Source of the DNA: CAYQLT01 sp964418425
GTDB taxonomy: Bacteria > Bacillota > Limnochordia > Limnochordales > Geochordaceae
Assembly (NCBI GenBank): GCA_964418425.1
Contig: CAYQLT010000072.1
Span: 1 to 12,075, forward strand
Reading direction: 5' to 3'
Length of the DNA: 12,075 nt
Position 1 is the first letter of the stretch, and every line of letters starts with the position of its first letter. Of this stretch, positions 1 through 6,775 are shown in pieces. The position numbers were made by a program, and so were the translations under genes. The notes beneath the pieces are model-generated. The model did no database searches and was not told the DNA's origin. It saw only the letters and a list, made by a program, of their open reading frames with translations.

Positions 1-217
1 CTTCAGGAAAAAGAGGGGCCCTCACCTCGGGAGACTCGATGCGCCCTTGACGGACGTCGCGCAATACTTGACAACCGTCGCAGAATATCGGATTGTGAGG
101 GGCGTCAGGCACAGTCCCCGGACGACACCCGTGAGGCGCGCTGCGAGCGCCCGCGCGCCGCTATGGTAAGCTACCAGGCAGAACCGAAGGCGGGCGCCAC
201 CAAGGAGACATCCCTGA
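1..217. other. Upstream region of the DUF4058 gene, no confident gene
   Basis: No gene is supported here. One plus-strand frame is open from base 2 to a TAA at 167-169 and could be the tail of a gene starting outside the window, but its 55 residues resemble nothing I recognise. The stretch contains the first copy of a promoter-like repeat (about 39-97) and a ribosome binding site AAGGAG at 202-207 serving the ATG at 218. Confidence 0.4.
68..96 (+). promoter_or_regulatory. Promoter-like element, copy 1 of a repeated sequence
   Basis: TTGACA at 68-73 is a perfect -35 consensus. It is followed after 17 bases by GATTGT, a weak -10 that keeps A2, T3 and T6 of TATAAT. The 16 bases at 79-94 (CGCAGAATATCGGATT) recur exactly at 1722-1737, where they also follow a TTGACA. 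The gene served would be DUF4058 at 218. Promoter function is inferred; the repeat itself is directly visible. Confidence 0.4.
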
Positions 218-916
218 ATGGGCGAGTGCGTACGCTATGGACCTGACATCGAACAGGCCGGGCTTTGGGGTGACTTTCACCACCTGTTTGTCGCCGCCCT
301 GCGAGAGCACCTGAGCGGGATTCTGCCTTCACGGTACTTGACAACCATCGACGAGCGGGTCTATGTGGCCTGGGAAGACCCGCTGCCCGGCCCCTACCGC
401 CCCGACCTCTCGGTGATCGCCAGGGAAAAGGGGCCTGCCTACCCCGCAGGGGTGACCCCCGCCGTAGTCTGCACTCTCCCGGCCCCCGACCCTGTCAGCG
501 AACCCTTTCTCAAGGTGCGCGCCGTTGACGGGCAACTCGTCGCCGTGGTGGAGCTTCTCTCCCCCAACAACAAGAAGCCGGGGCACGAGGGACGAGAAGC
601 TTACCTTCGTAAACGCCGCCGGGTGCTGCGATCGGCGGCCCACCTTGTGGAGATGGATCTGCTGGTTGCAGGCGCTCGAATGCCCCTCGTCGAGCCGTGG
701 CCCGATGGGGACTACCATGTGCTGGTGGCCCGGGGCGAGCGCCGGCCGGCCGCCGAGGTGTACTCGTGGCGCGCCGGCGAGGTGCTGCCGACCATCGCCT
801 TTCCACTGCTTGAACCGGATCCGGACGTCCCCGTTCGGCTGCAGGATATCTTCCAAACAACGTGGGAGCGTGGAACATACGACCGCCTGCTGGCGCGCCT
901 TCGGCCTCTTGAATGA
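218..916 (+). CDS. DUF4058 family protein
   Basis: This 232-residue protein matches the DUF4058 family, whose biochemical function is not established. Visible family hallmarks are the N-terminal LWGDFHHLF and PSRYLTTIDERVYV segments (about residues 16-50), the YRPDLSVI strand (about 60-67), the VVELLSPNNK motif (about 110-119) followed by a REAYLRKRR helix, the HLVEMDLL strand (about 142-149), and the closing proline-rich PDPDVPVRLQDIF segment. The VELLSP motif recalls the core strand of Uma2-like PD-(D/E)XK proteins, but catalysis here is speculative. The usual family opening (PSPFPGMDPYLE-like) is eroded to a short GPDIEQ stretch, so the extreme N-terminus is divergent. The ATG at 218 is preceded by AAGGAG ten bases upstream. 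It converges with the gene at 962-1543, with a small hairpin between them. The family call is confident; the function is unknown. Confidence 0.85.
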   Translation: MGECVRYGPDIEQAGLWGDFHHLFVAALREHLSGILPSRYLTTIDERVYVAWEDPLPGPYRPDLSVIAREKGPAYPAGVTPAVVCTLPAPDPVSEPFLKVRAVDGQLVAVVELLSPNNKKPGHEGREAYLRKRRRVLRSAAHLVEMDLLVAGARMPLVEPWPDGDYHVLVARGERRPAAEVYSWRAGEVLPTIAFPLLEPDPDVPVRLQDIFQTTWERGTYDRLLARLRPLE

Positions 917-943
917 GCATGCGCTGACTTGCCTTGCCCGCCT

Positions 944-961
944 GGCCGGTCAAGCCCGGCC
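944..961. terminator. Short GC hairpin between convergent genes
   Basis: GGCCGG (944-949) and CCGGCC (956-961) form a six-pair all-GC stem around a six-base loop. It sits between the DUF4058 stop and the stop of the convergent gene. No T-tract follows on either strand, so terminator function is only suggested by position. Confidence 0.3.
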
Positions 962-1543
962 TCAGCCTCTGCGGAACTCCAGGTAGGCTGTGACCCGCCC
1001 GTAGGCTGTGTCGAACGCAACCGTCCGGCGGGAGCCGTCAAGGTTTGTCCAGACCTGTCGCCAGCCGCCCACCCAGCCCAGGCCCGTCACATGCAGGGCC
1101 ACGGCGATCCCCGCATCCCCGGGCCGGTAGCCCAGGCGGCCCCGCACCAGGGGATACACGTAAAGCGAGGCCACAAAGCCCTGGCCGGCCTGCAAAGCCT
1201 GCGCCGACCAAAAGCCGCTCCAGCCCCTGCCTCGAGCCGGTTCGGGGAGGTGCCACCGCCCGTCGGCGGGCACCCGAAACTCGCCGGCCTTCAGGCCCAC
1301 GCCCGGAAGGTATGCGAGCCGGGGCGTTGCCAGCGTCTCCACCGGACGGTTCGGGCTGTCGGATACCACGGGGCTCAGCGCGAGATACCCCGTCAGCTCC
1401 CTTCCCGTTCCCTGCCAGGCGGATGGCGGCTCCACGCGCAGGCTCACCAGTTCCACGCGGGCCAGGGCCGGCGGGCCGAAGTCGCCCGGCCCCGGCGGGC
1501 CACTTAGCAACAACGCCAGCACGCCCAGTGCGACCCACTCCAC
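962..1543 (-). CDS. Hypothetical protein, possibly exported
   Basis: I do not recognise the family. The protein is about 193 residues with a hydrophobic opening (MEWVALGVLALLLSG) that could be a weak signal peptide or membrane anchor, although it lacks the usual basic residues. The body is beta-rich and alternating, with segments such as VELVSLRVEPP, ASLYVYPLVRGRLGYRPG, IAVALHVTGLGW and VTAYLEFRRG, and ends in that last strand. This looks like a small extracellular beta-sandwich protein (inference). I chose the GTG at 1543 because GGGAGG lies eight bases upstream of it; the longer reading from 1552 would put the ribosome binding site against its start codon. The gene has a decayed, frameshifted relative at 5163-5355 on the same strand, showing that the family has been duplicated here. 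Confidence 0.6.
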   Translation of the reverse strand: MEWVALGVLALLLSGPPGPGDFGPPALARVELVSLRVEPPSAWQGTGRELTGYLALSPVVSDSPNRPVETLATPRLAYLPGVGLKAGEFRVPADGRWHLPEPARGRGWSGFWSAQALQAGQGFVASLYVYPLVRGRLGYRPGDAGIAVALHVTGLGWVGGWRQVWTNLDGSRRTVAFDTAYGRVTAYLEFRRG

Positions 1544-1710
1544 ATTGCCCACCTCCCGACCGCCCGTGCCTGCCGGGCTCCCGTTTTGATACTACCATTG
1601 CGACGTCTCACCCGCGGCGACAGAGGGCACTCGCGCAAGGGGGGTCGCCGGGGCAGTGGGCAAGCAACCGGCTTGGGCCCTGGGGCCGACGGGGAGGTAT
1701 GGATGAGCCG

Positions 1711-1739
1711 TTGACAGGCGGCGCAGAATATCGGATTCT
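1711..1739 (+). promoter_or_regulatory. Promoter-like element, copy 2, upstream of the AbrB antitoxin
   Basis: TTGACA at 1711-1716, a 17-base spacer, then GATTCT, arranged as in the copy at 68-96. The 16 bases at 1722-1737 are identical to 79-94. Similarity extends upstream (GATG-GCC-TTGAC in both), with about 22 extra bases in the first copy. It lies 26 bases before the AbrB start codon, fitting a promoter or an AbrB/PIN autoregulatory site (inference). Confidence 0.45.
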
Positions 1740-1764
1740 CAGAACCGCAAGGGGAGAAGATCAC

Positions 1765-2073
1765 ATGGACCAACAGCGGCCGATCACGAGTGTGGTGGGC
1801 AAGCGGGGGGTCATTGTGGTCCCGGCCGAGCTGCGGCGGCGTTACGGGCTGGAAGAAGGCACCTTGGTGCTGGCAGAAGCCCGTCCGGAATGGATTCTCT
1901 TGCGACCGGCCGCAGCGATCCCTGTGGAGATCTACGACGATGAACGCAAGGCCGAGTTTCTCTTGTCCACTGCCATCGATTCGGAGGAGTACGCATGGGC
2001 CCGTGAACAGGTGCGCAAGATGGGGCTCGACCCGGATCGGATTCCGCACCAGCGGCCGCCTAGCGCCGAATAA
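1765..2073 (+). CDS. AbrB/SpoVT-type antitoxin (VapB-like)
   Basis: This 102-residue protein opens with a swapped-hairpin AbrB DNA-binding domain: SVVGKRGVIVVPAELRRRYGL, then EGTLVLAEARPEWILLRP (about residues 9-50). The acidic, helical C-terminal half (YDDERKAEFLLSTAIDSEEY) is the part that normally wraps the partner toxin. Known family role: it neutralises a PIN ribonuclease and represses its own operon. The frame is open far upstream, but I chose the ATG at 1765 because AAGGGGAGA precedes it at good spacing; an in-frame ATG at 1699 has its purine run only one base away. The stop overlaps the following ATG (TAATG at 2071-2075), so toxin and antitoxin are translationally coupled. The toxin is truncated, leaving this antitoxin effectively an orphan. 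Confidence 0.8.
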   Translation: MDQQRPITSVVGKRGVIVVPAELRRRYGLEEGTLVLAEARPEWILLRPAAAIPVEIYDDERKAEFLLSTAIDSEEYAWAREQVRKMGLDPDRIPHQRPPSAE

Positions 2074-2447
2074 TGGACCGGTTGTCTCTCGATGCCAATG
2101 TGTTGTTCGCCCTCGCATACGGGGCGCCTCGCCTTCGCTGGTTGATCGAGCAGGCGCGGCAAGGCCGGTTTCGCTTGCTGGTGTCGCCGTACGTGTGCGA
2201 AGAAGCAAGAAGAAACCAGCCGGACCACGAGGCGCGCCAGCGCCTCCAGGAACTTCTCCTGGTTACCCACTGCGTCCCCGAGCCATCACTCGACTTATAC
2301 CCATGCCCTTGCCTTGCCAGACTCACGGGGCGGCAAAGCGTAACCCCCTCCCCCTGGAATCTAGCACCGCGAACCCACCTTGCAGCAGCCAGGAATCATT
2401 CCCGCAACGTTCCGGTCTTCTACCCTCTTCTCGCACTCGCGCGCTGA
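2073..2447 (+). pseudogene. Truncated PIN-domain toxin (VapC-like)
   Basis: The first roughly 68 residues are a clear PIN domain N-terminal half: LSLDANVLFALAYG carries the first catalytic aspartate (D8), and LVSPYVCEEARRN carries the next acidic position. After about base 2280 the reading becomes a proline- and cysteine-rich string with no resemblance to a PIN domain. The distal half, with the conserved DR-hLAAA and TGD acidic residues, is missing in all frames here. Full VapC-like PIN toxins run about 130-145 residues, so nuclease activity should be lost. The break lies about 140 bases from the end of the lower-GC restriction-modification module, which suggests that acquisition of the module, or a deletion at its edge, destroyed the toxin. 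The rest of the toxin was not seen on the far side of the module. Confidence 0.65.
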
Positions 2448-3214
2448 CTCCCGGCACTGTCAAAGGACAACCGCACTACAGTGTCCCACCGGATCTCTCC
2501 ACTGGGTGCGCAGTAAGCCTTCTTGGCCTCTTCCAGTAACCGCTGCCTTGCAGCATCCAAGTCGGCACCGTATAGTGGCGCCAGGTAGCCACATATCTCA
2601 AGCAGCCGAATGTGAAAATCCCGTATGCCGCTGATCCGGTTCCAGAACTCAGAACTTGAGAGAATGGTTACCCCACGTTCATATGTAGTCCGCTTTCGAC
2701 CATAGGCGAATGCTATAAACCGATGCACTTCGATGCCGGCGGGTAAGAGGCGCTTCGCCGCCTCGTTCAAGGCCCGCTCAGCATCGCGCCTACTACCTGC
2801 ATTAAAGGCTGCTGGACCAGACTTGACAACGTACAACTCAGCTCTATTGCCGATCCGCTTCTCAATGTCCACCCCCTTAGTAGCGGATTTGTATCCACCT
2901 GACATGAGAAGCGCTACCCGTTCTAGAAAGTTCCCAAAGAGCGTTTCCGTACTTGAGCTCAGATAATCTAAGAAGGCTCTTTGTACAAGCTCCTCGCACG
3001 TGCCGAGCCCGCTCGCACGATACAAGTAAGGGTTCTTCCGAGCTATGAGCTGAACGACGCCACGCGACCGAAGATTAGCTAACAGAGGCTCTACGTACGC
3101 ATCACGGAACGCTTGCACGATCTGTTTCGAGAGCTCTAGGCTCGCTTCGTTGATGTTATCCCGCACAAGACTCGCGATGGCTAAAGCCGCGCTATCACTC
3201 ACGGACGTCGCCAT
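2420..3214 (-). CDS. PmeII-like type II restriction endonuclease
   Basis: This 264-residue protein has the layout I associate with the PmeII family of type II restriction endonucleases: ARKNPYLYRASGLGTCEELV (about 58-77), FLDYLSSSTETLFGNFLE (81-98), GGYKSATKGVDIE (106-118), then LYVVKSGPAAFN (127-138), and later FAYGRKRTTYERG and FWNRISG. The probable PD-(D/E)XK site is D116 of GVDIE with K131 of VVKSG. The residue two before the lysine is a valine instead of the usual Glu or Gln, which members of this family appear to tolerate. It would cut unmethylated DNA at a target I cannot predict. Its ATG lies inside the end of the methyltransferase gene (16-base overlap), marking one transcript with the modification enzyme first. 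Length is about normal, so it is probably intact. Base composition is clearly lower in GC than the flanks. Confidence 0.75.
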   Translation of the reverse strand: MATSVSDSAALAIASLVRDNINEASLELSKQIVQAFRDAYVEPLLANLRSRGVVQLIARKNPYLYRASGLGTCEELVQRAFLDYLSSSTETLFGNFLERVALLMSGGYKSATKGVDIEKRIGNRAELYVVKSGPAAFNAGSRRDAERALNEAAKRLLPAGIEVHRFIAFAYGRKRTTYERGVTILSSSEFWNRISGIRDFHIRLLEICGYLAPLYGADLDAARQRLLEEAKKAYCAPSGEIRWDTVVRLSFDSAGSQRASARRG

Positions 3215-4422
3215 ACAATCACGTCCTCGAAGAAGTCGTCCGCGCGTCGCCCGGTTCGGCGATTGACATGCCGCTGCAGCCTGTACTCCACCTGCACGCC
3301 CAGCCTTGAGCCTATAAGGTCATAGAGGTTTCTGCGATCGTGAACAATGATCACAAGCACTCCACCCTCTGGCATCGCCCTCATAACGTTACGAAACGCG
3401 TCAGTCATCTCATTTACGTAGTCGTTGACGGCTCGCTGCGAGTTTCCCTTCCACGCAGCACCGATTTCTGCCTCGCGCGCTTCTGGCAAACCAAGCAGTT
3501 CGAACGCGTATCGATGCTGCTCATGGTAGTCAATAAGGCCCACGTAAGGCGGCGAGGTTAACACCATGTCGCACGGAGGAAACGCGACCTCGCGAGCATC
3601 ACCTTGTAGTATGGTGGTCTTTGCTTCTTTCCGGACCCCTGCAAAGTGCTTGATGCGGCGTAGAGCATCGAGACTGTACCGTCTCAAGAACCCAACAGCA
3701 TCCGTCACGGGGCAACAAGTACGACGGTGCTTGTAACAGTAGTAGGGCTCCCTAACGGGCTTCTTCGGAAAGTCAAGTTCGAAATGGGTGGTCAGCCGTG
3801 AGGAGCGCGCGGCGCGAGAGAGGATGACTTTAAGCAAGTCCTGATAGGGATAATTAGGGATGAGGGAGCGATAGAGAAGTAGCTGGCGTCTAACTTCCTG
3901 GGTATACCATCTCCGAAGATAGTCACTTTCGATGGCCTCCACTTCGTATGCATCCCCGAAGAGGCTAGGCTGTAGCCTCAGATCAAGCTCGGTTAGGATG
4001 TCGCGCATGGAACGTTCAAGAACAGAAAGATCGTATTTGTCGGTTTTTACCTTCGTCAGCAGACAATTGAACGGCGAGATGTCGCATCCGACAGAATCGA
4101 TACCCAGCACGTTAGCTTCCACAAGGGTGGTTCCTGACCCGCAGAAGGGGTCGCAGACGGTCCGAGGCAGATATTTCCTCAGAAAAATCTCCGCTAGTTG
4201 AGGAATGAACTTGCCCAGATACGGGTGCAACCCATGAACGTGTTTGATGCGCTCTCTCTCAGGAAGATCCCGCTCCCGCCAATTGAGGTTCAGGGAGGCC
4301 AGATCAGTTTCCGGAGTGACTGTGGCAAAATCGGTGAAAGGCTTGCCATCATACTGGGGGTTGCCAGTGACCCCCAGGGTGGCCGTCATAACCCTCTTGC
4401 CAGGTACCTTACGCGGAAGCAT
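3199..4422 (-). CDS. Site-specific DNA methyltransferase of the PmeII-like restriction system (probable N4-cytosine type)
   Basis: This 407-residue protein has the class-defining motifs in order: HPYLGKFIPQLAEIF (66-80), the SAM-binding motif I DPFCGSGTT (91-99), VGCDISPFN (111-119), GDA at 274-276, and the catalytic motif IV TSPPY (289-293). SPPY is typical of N4-cytosine enzymes, whereas DPPY is usual for N6-adenine; this favours m4C without proving it. A Cys/His group (C229, H232, C236, C237) lies between motifs I and IV and could bind a metal. The protein would protect the target site of the endonuclease encoded just downstream. The ATG at 4422 has AAGGA about nine bases upstream; a second in-frame ATG at 4389 is possible. 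No separate controller protein gene is visible upstream. Low GC relative to the neighbours argues for horizontal acquisition. Confidence 0.88.
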   Translation of the reverse strand: MLPRKVPGKRVMTATLGVTGNPQYDGKPFTDFATVTPETDLASLNLNWRERDLPERERIKHVHGLHPYLGKFIPQLAEIFLRKYLPRTVCDPFCGSGTTLVEANVLGIDSVGCDISPFNCLLTKVKTDKYDLSVLERSMRDILTELDLRLQPSLFGDAYEVEAIESDYLRRWYTQEVRRQLLLYRSLIPNYPYQDLLKVILSRAARSSRLTTHFELDFPKKPVREPYYCYKHRRTCCPVTDAVGFLRRYSLDALRRIKHFAGVRKEAKTTILQGDAREVAFPPCDMVLTSPPYVGLIDYHEQHRYAFELLGLPEAREAEIGAAWKGNSQRAVNDYVNEMTDAFRNVMRAMPEGGVLVIIVHDRRNLYDLIGSRLGVQVEYRLQRHVNRRTGRRADDFFEDVIVWRRP

Positions 4423-5162
4423 TTCGCAGCGTCCTTGCGGGACGAGTGTTACCAGAGACCAATCCCGGGTCCAGCAAAGCTAGATTGCATGAAGGAAACG
4501 CTCAGCAGAGCCCGCGTCGGAATCGCGGCTGAGTCACCGCTACCGCTATCAAACCACCCTGCCCCAGGGCCCGTAAGCCCCGAACAGTATCGGCAAAGCC
4601 TCCACCCTTCCAAACCTCATACAATGCCTGGTCCCATCTGATAGGACGGCCAGTAGGTCCAAAGACAAGCGTCGCCAACACACCCCCAAGAACCACTGTG
4701 GCCTCGCAGGGCCGTTCCCTGCGACCACCATAACATCCCTCTGGGCCACCTGAGCAGCGGCCACGCAGGCCGGGGAGAACGTTGGCATACAGCTCACCCA
4801 TTGGTGGGCACGGCGCACCTGCCTCTATTATCACCCCCGCCCGGGGGAAGCGTTCGACCTTCGATAGGGCTCTCCTGCTGGACCCGGAACGCCTGCACGC
4901 TGGCAGGGTGCAGCCACTTCCAGCCCTTGCGAGGCCCTGGGTAACGCTCCTGGTCGGCCGTCCCGTCGCCCTCCTTGCCTGAAGCTGGTACCGACCTGGA
5001 GCATTCCAAGACGGTAAGGGGGCGGCGCGCGTGCCCAGGGCATCCAGGAGGCAGCGGCCACAACTGCGGACAAGGGTCCACAGCTAGCGGCCTTTATAGG
5101 CCTCGGGGACGCGGGCTCAGCCCCGGCGCACGGTGTGGACCATCCTGCAGCAGGCCATGGCT
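4423..5162. other. Gene-poor stretch upstream of the methyltransferase
   Basis: No gene is recognised. A minus-strand frame at 4502-4834 reads a tidy segment ending IRWDQALYEVWKGGGFADTV then RGLRALGQGG, but I cannot place it in a family and its codon use is not that of the resident genes. The methyltransferase promoter should lie in the first hundred bases, though I see no good -35/-10 pair. The rest has overlapping open frames on both strands, as expected in GC-rich non-coding or decayed DNA. Confidence 0.35.
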
Positions 5163-5355
5163 TCAATCGGCTTTCACCCCACCCAATGTGAGGCTCGGCC
5201 ACGCCTGTTGCCAGACGCTCACGCAGCCCAGGCAGGCCCCGCAGAGGGCAACGGCGATCCCCGCATCCCCGGCCCGGTCACCAAGCCGGCCGCGTAACGG
5301 GGGATCCATAGTACAGCGCGGTCAGGAAGTCCTGCCCGGACTGGTGAGCCTGGGC
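5163..5355 (-). pseudogene. Frameshifted partial copy of the hypothetical gene at 962-1543
   Basis: On the minus strand the first part reads AQAHQSGQDFLTALYYGSPV, matching AQALQAGQGFVASLYVYPLV of the intact gene. A frameshift follows, and the next frame reads RGRLGDRAGDAGIAVAL then CLGCVSVWQQAW, against RGRLGYRPGDAGIAVAL and GLGWVGGWRQVW. The 20 bases ACGGCGATCCCCGCATCCCC are identical at 5251-5270 and 1101-1120. The copy lacks the N-terminal half, and its last strand has been lost. Its upstream end abuts the ABC ATPase remnant at about 5356-5361, marking a recombination junction. It is certainly related to the gene at 962-1543 and certainly non-functional as read. Confidence 0.75.
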
Positions 5356-5360
5356 CTTTC

Positions 5361-5609
5361 ATGGCCGAGCCCACCCGGGGAATCGATGTGGGCACCAAGG
5401 TCGAGATTTACCGCCTCATCGATAGCCTGGCGAGCCAGGGCAAGGCAATCGTGCTGATTTCGTCGGAGCTTCCGGAGATCCTCAACTTGAGCGACCGCAT
5501 CTACGTCATGTTCGAGGGCAAGTTCGTGTCAGAGCTGCCGGCTTCCGCCGCCAGTGCGGAGCTGGTCACCCATTACGCGACGGGGGGCTCGCCCGTTGGC
5601 ACGGCTTGA
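5361..5609 (+). pseudogene. C-terminal remnant of an RbsA-like sugar ABC transporter ATPase
   Basis: The 82 residues are the end of the second nucleotide-binding domain of a ribose/xylose/galactose-type import ATPase. EPTRGIDVGTK follows Walker B (D-loop region), then EIYRLIDSLASQGKAIVLIS and SELPEILNLSDRIYVMFEGK. Full proteins of this type are about 500 residues with two ATP-binding halves. Everything upstream, including both Walker A sites and the signature motifs, is absent, and the Walker B aspartate that should precede EPT is replaced by alanine at the junction. The ATG is therefore probably not a genuine start. The frame runs into the permease remnant in normal operon fashion. A matching N-terminal fragment lies at 9366-9614. 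Confidence 0.8.
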
Positions 5610-6081
5610 GGCCGCATCGGCCTCCCTGTACTGGGTTCGCCGCTACGGGATGCTCGTGGTGCTCATCGTGCTGATGGGCGGGCTCTCGCTTTTGAGCGAG
5701 CGGTTCCTCACCCATACCAACCTTCTCAACGTGACCCGGCAGGTGACCATCAACGCCACTCTCGCCGCGGGTATGACGCTGGTGATCCTCTCCGGGGGCA
5801 TCGACCTCTCCGTAGGGGCCGTGCTGGCCCTGGCCGGCGCCATCGGCGCGGGAGCCATGGCGGCGGGTTGGGGTTGGGCGGCGGGCCTGGCTTCGGCCCT
5901 GGCGGTGGGGCTCGCGTTCGGCGCTGCCAACGGCGTCTTCGTGGCGTACGCCAGGCTGCCGCCCTTCATCGTCACGCTGGCCTCCATGGCCCTGGCCCGG
6001 GGCCTGACCCTCGTCTACACCGGCGATCGCCCCATCGCGGCCCCAGGGCCCCGAGAAGAGAGGACGGCTGCGGAACGGTGA
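5596..6081 (+). pseudogene. RbsC-like sugar ABC transporter permease with its middle deleted
   Basis: The reading is a typical N-terminal half of an RbsC-family permease: hydrophobic segments beginning YGMLVVLIVLMGGLSLLSERF, the family stretch TLVILSGGIDLSVGAVLAL, then NGVFVAYARLPPFIVTLASM and ALARGLTLVYTGDRPI. After about 6040 it jumps to a short charged tail (GPREERTAAER) and stops. Normal length is about 310-330 residues; here about 161 remain. The tail ends in TGA overlapping the GTG of the RbsD remnant, as in an intact operon, so the tail is probably the native C-terminus and the loss is an internal deletion (inference). A TTG at 5596, overlapping the ATPase stop, is the likely original start, with a G-rich purine run upstream. 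Confidence 0.75.
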
Positions 6082-6285
6082 AGGGTCGCGGTATCATCCA
6101 TCCCCAGTTGCTGCGGGTGCTGGCCCAGATGGGCCATACGGACAGCCTGGTGGTGGCATGCCGAGCTGAAGGCGATGACGAGGTCGGCGCGGGCCGTGGT
6201 GCGCACGGGGGAGTTCACGCCCTTCGCCACCGTGGTGCTGCAGTCGGGCGTGGCCGGGTTGTTCGAGGGGGGTGATGCGCCGTAA
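6078..6285 (+). pseudogene. RbsD-like D-ribose pyranase remnant with internal deletion
   Basis: The first 27 or so codons from the GTG at 6078 read KGRGIIHPQLLRVLAQMGHT then DSLVVA, the N-terminus of RbsD/FucU-type sugar mutarotases with the catalytic histidine in the MGHTD motif. At about 6160 the match moves to another frame. From 6163 to the TAA at 6283-6285 it reads ELKAMTRSARAVVRTGEFTP then FATVVLQSGV, matching the RbsD C-terminal segment (RSGE-SPYANIIL-GV in E. coli). About 65 central residues are gone, with a frameshift at the junction. RbsD normally interconverts ribopyranose and furanose forms. Its position after the ATPase and permease is the classic rbs order. Confidence 0.72.
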
Positions 6286-6775
6286 GCTAGATCCTCGCCG
6301 GGCAGGGCCTTGTCGGAGCTGCTGATGCGTTGTGCCTTTTCCTTCGGCGTTATTCTGCCGCCGGACGGGCCATGAACCCGCATCACGACGTGGGGGTAGG
6401 GGGCGGTTGGGGCTACTCGGTGTACAGCGCCACCCGGAGGGCCTCCGGCATGGCGTCGGCCCGGGCCCGGCCCTCGGGCCGAAGCGCAGCCCTACACTCT
6501 TGCGATTTCTCGGAAGGTGGGCGCGTCTTGACGGGCCTTCGGAAAAAACGACTGGGGACTGTCAAACCACAGTCCGATAGGATGGGCAGAAGAGAGTCCG
6601 GGACGAGTTGGGGAGCATCCTACTCGCGCCGGCGCTCGCGCGCCATCAATCGCCGCGAATTGCGGCCACCGGCGTAATGGGCACCCGGGCGTGCAAGATC
6701 TGATGGCACAACGAAAAGCCGCCCTACATGCCGCCCGACAGCAAGAAATGCAGTGCATAAGTCGCTTCATAATTT
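6286..6775. other. Region between the RbsD remnant and the AlbA_2 gene, no recognised gene
   Basis: No gene can be assigned. A minus-strand frame ending with TAG at 6413-6415 closes in ADAMPEALRVALYTE and looks protein-like, so it may be the tail of another lost gene, but I cannot identify it. A hairpin with an adjacent A-run at 6543-6575 is listed separately. The usual operon partners that might follow rbsD (binding protein, ribokinase) are not seen. Confidence 0.35.
6543..6575 (-). terminator. Possible intrinsic terminator downstream of the AlbA_2 gene
   Basis: GGACTGT (6556-6562) and ACAGTCC (6569-6575) form a perfect seven-pair stem with a six-base loop. Read on the minus strand, the stem is followed after seven bases by six T residues (6543-6548 are all A on the plus strand). 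The gap between stem and T-run is longer than usual, and it lies about 200 bases beyond the stop at 6776, so this is tentative. Confidence 0.35.

Noticed and set aside
335..346. TACTTGACAACC repeated from 65-76, looks like a -35 box
   Set aside because: It lies inside the conserved RYLTTIDERVYV segment of DUF4058 and lacks the following 16-base core, so coding constraint explains it.
1045..1764. Upstream in-frame extension of the AbrB gene by 240 codons
   Set aside because: It is antisense to the hypothetical gene at 962-1543, proline/arginine-rich and without family similarity; the AbrB fold starts right after 1765.
4502..4834. Minus-strand frame of 110 codons upstream of the methyltransferase as a small controller gene
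   Set aside because: No helix-turn-helix or known controller motif is visible, there is no good ribosome binding site, and codon use is not convincing.
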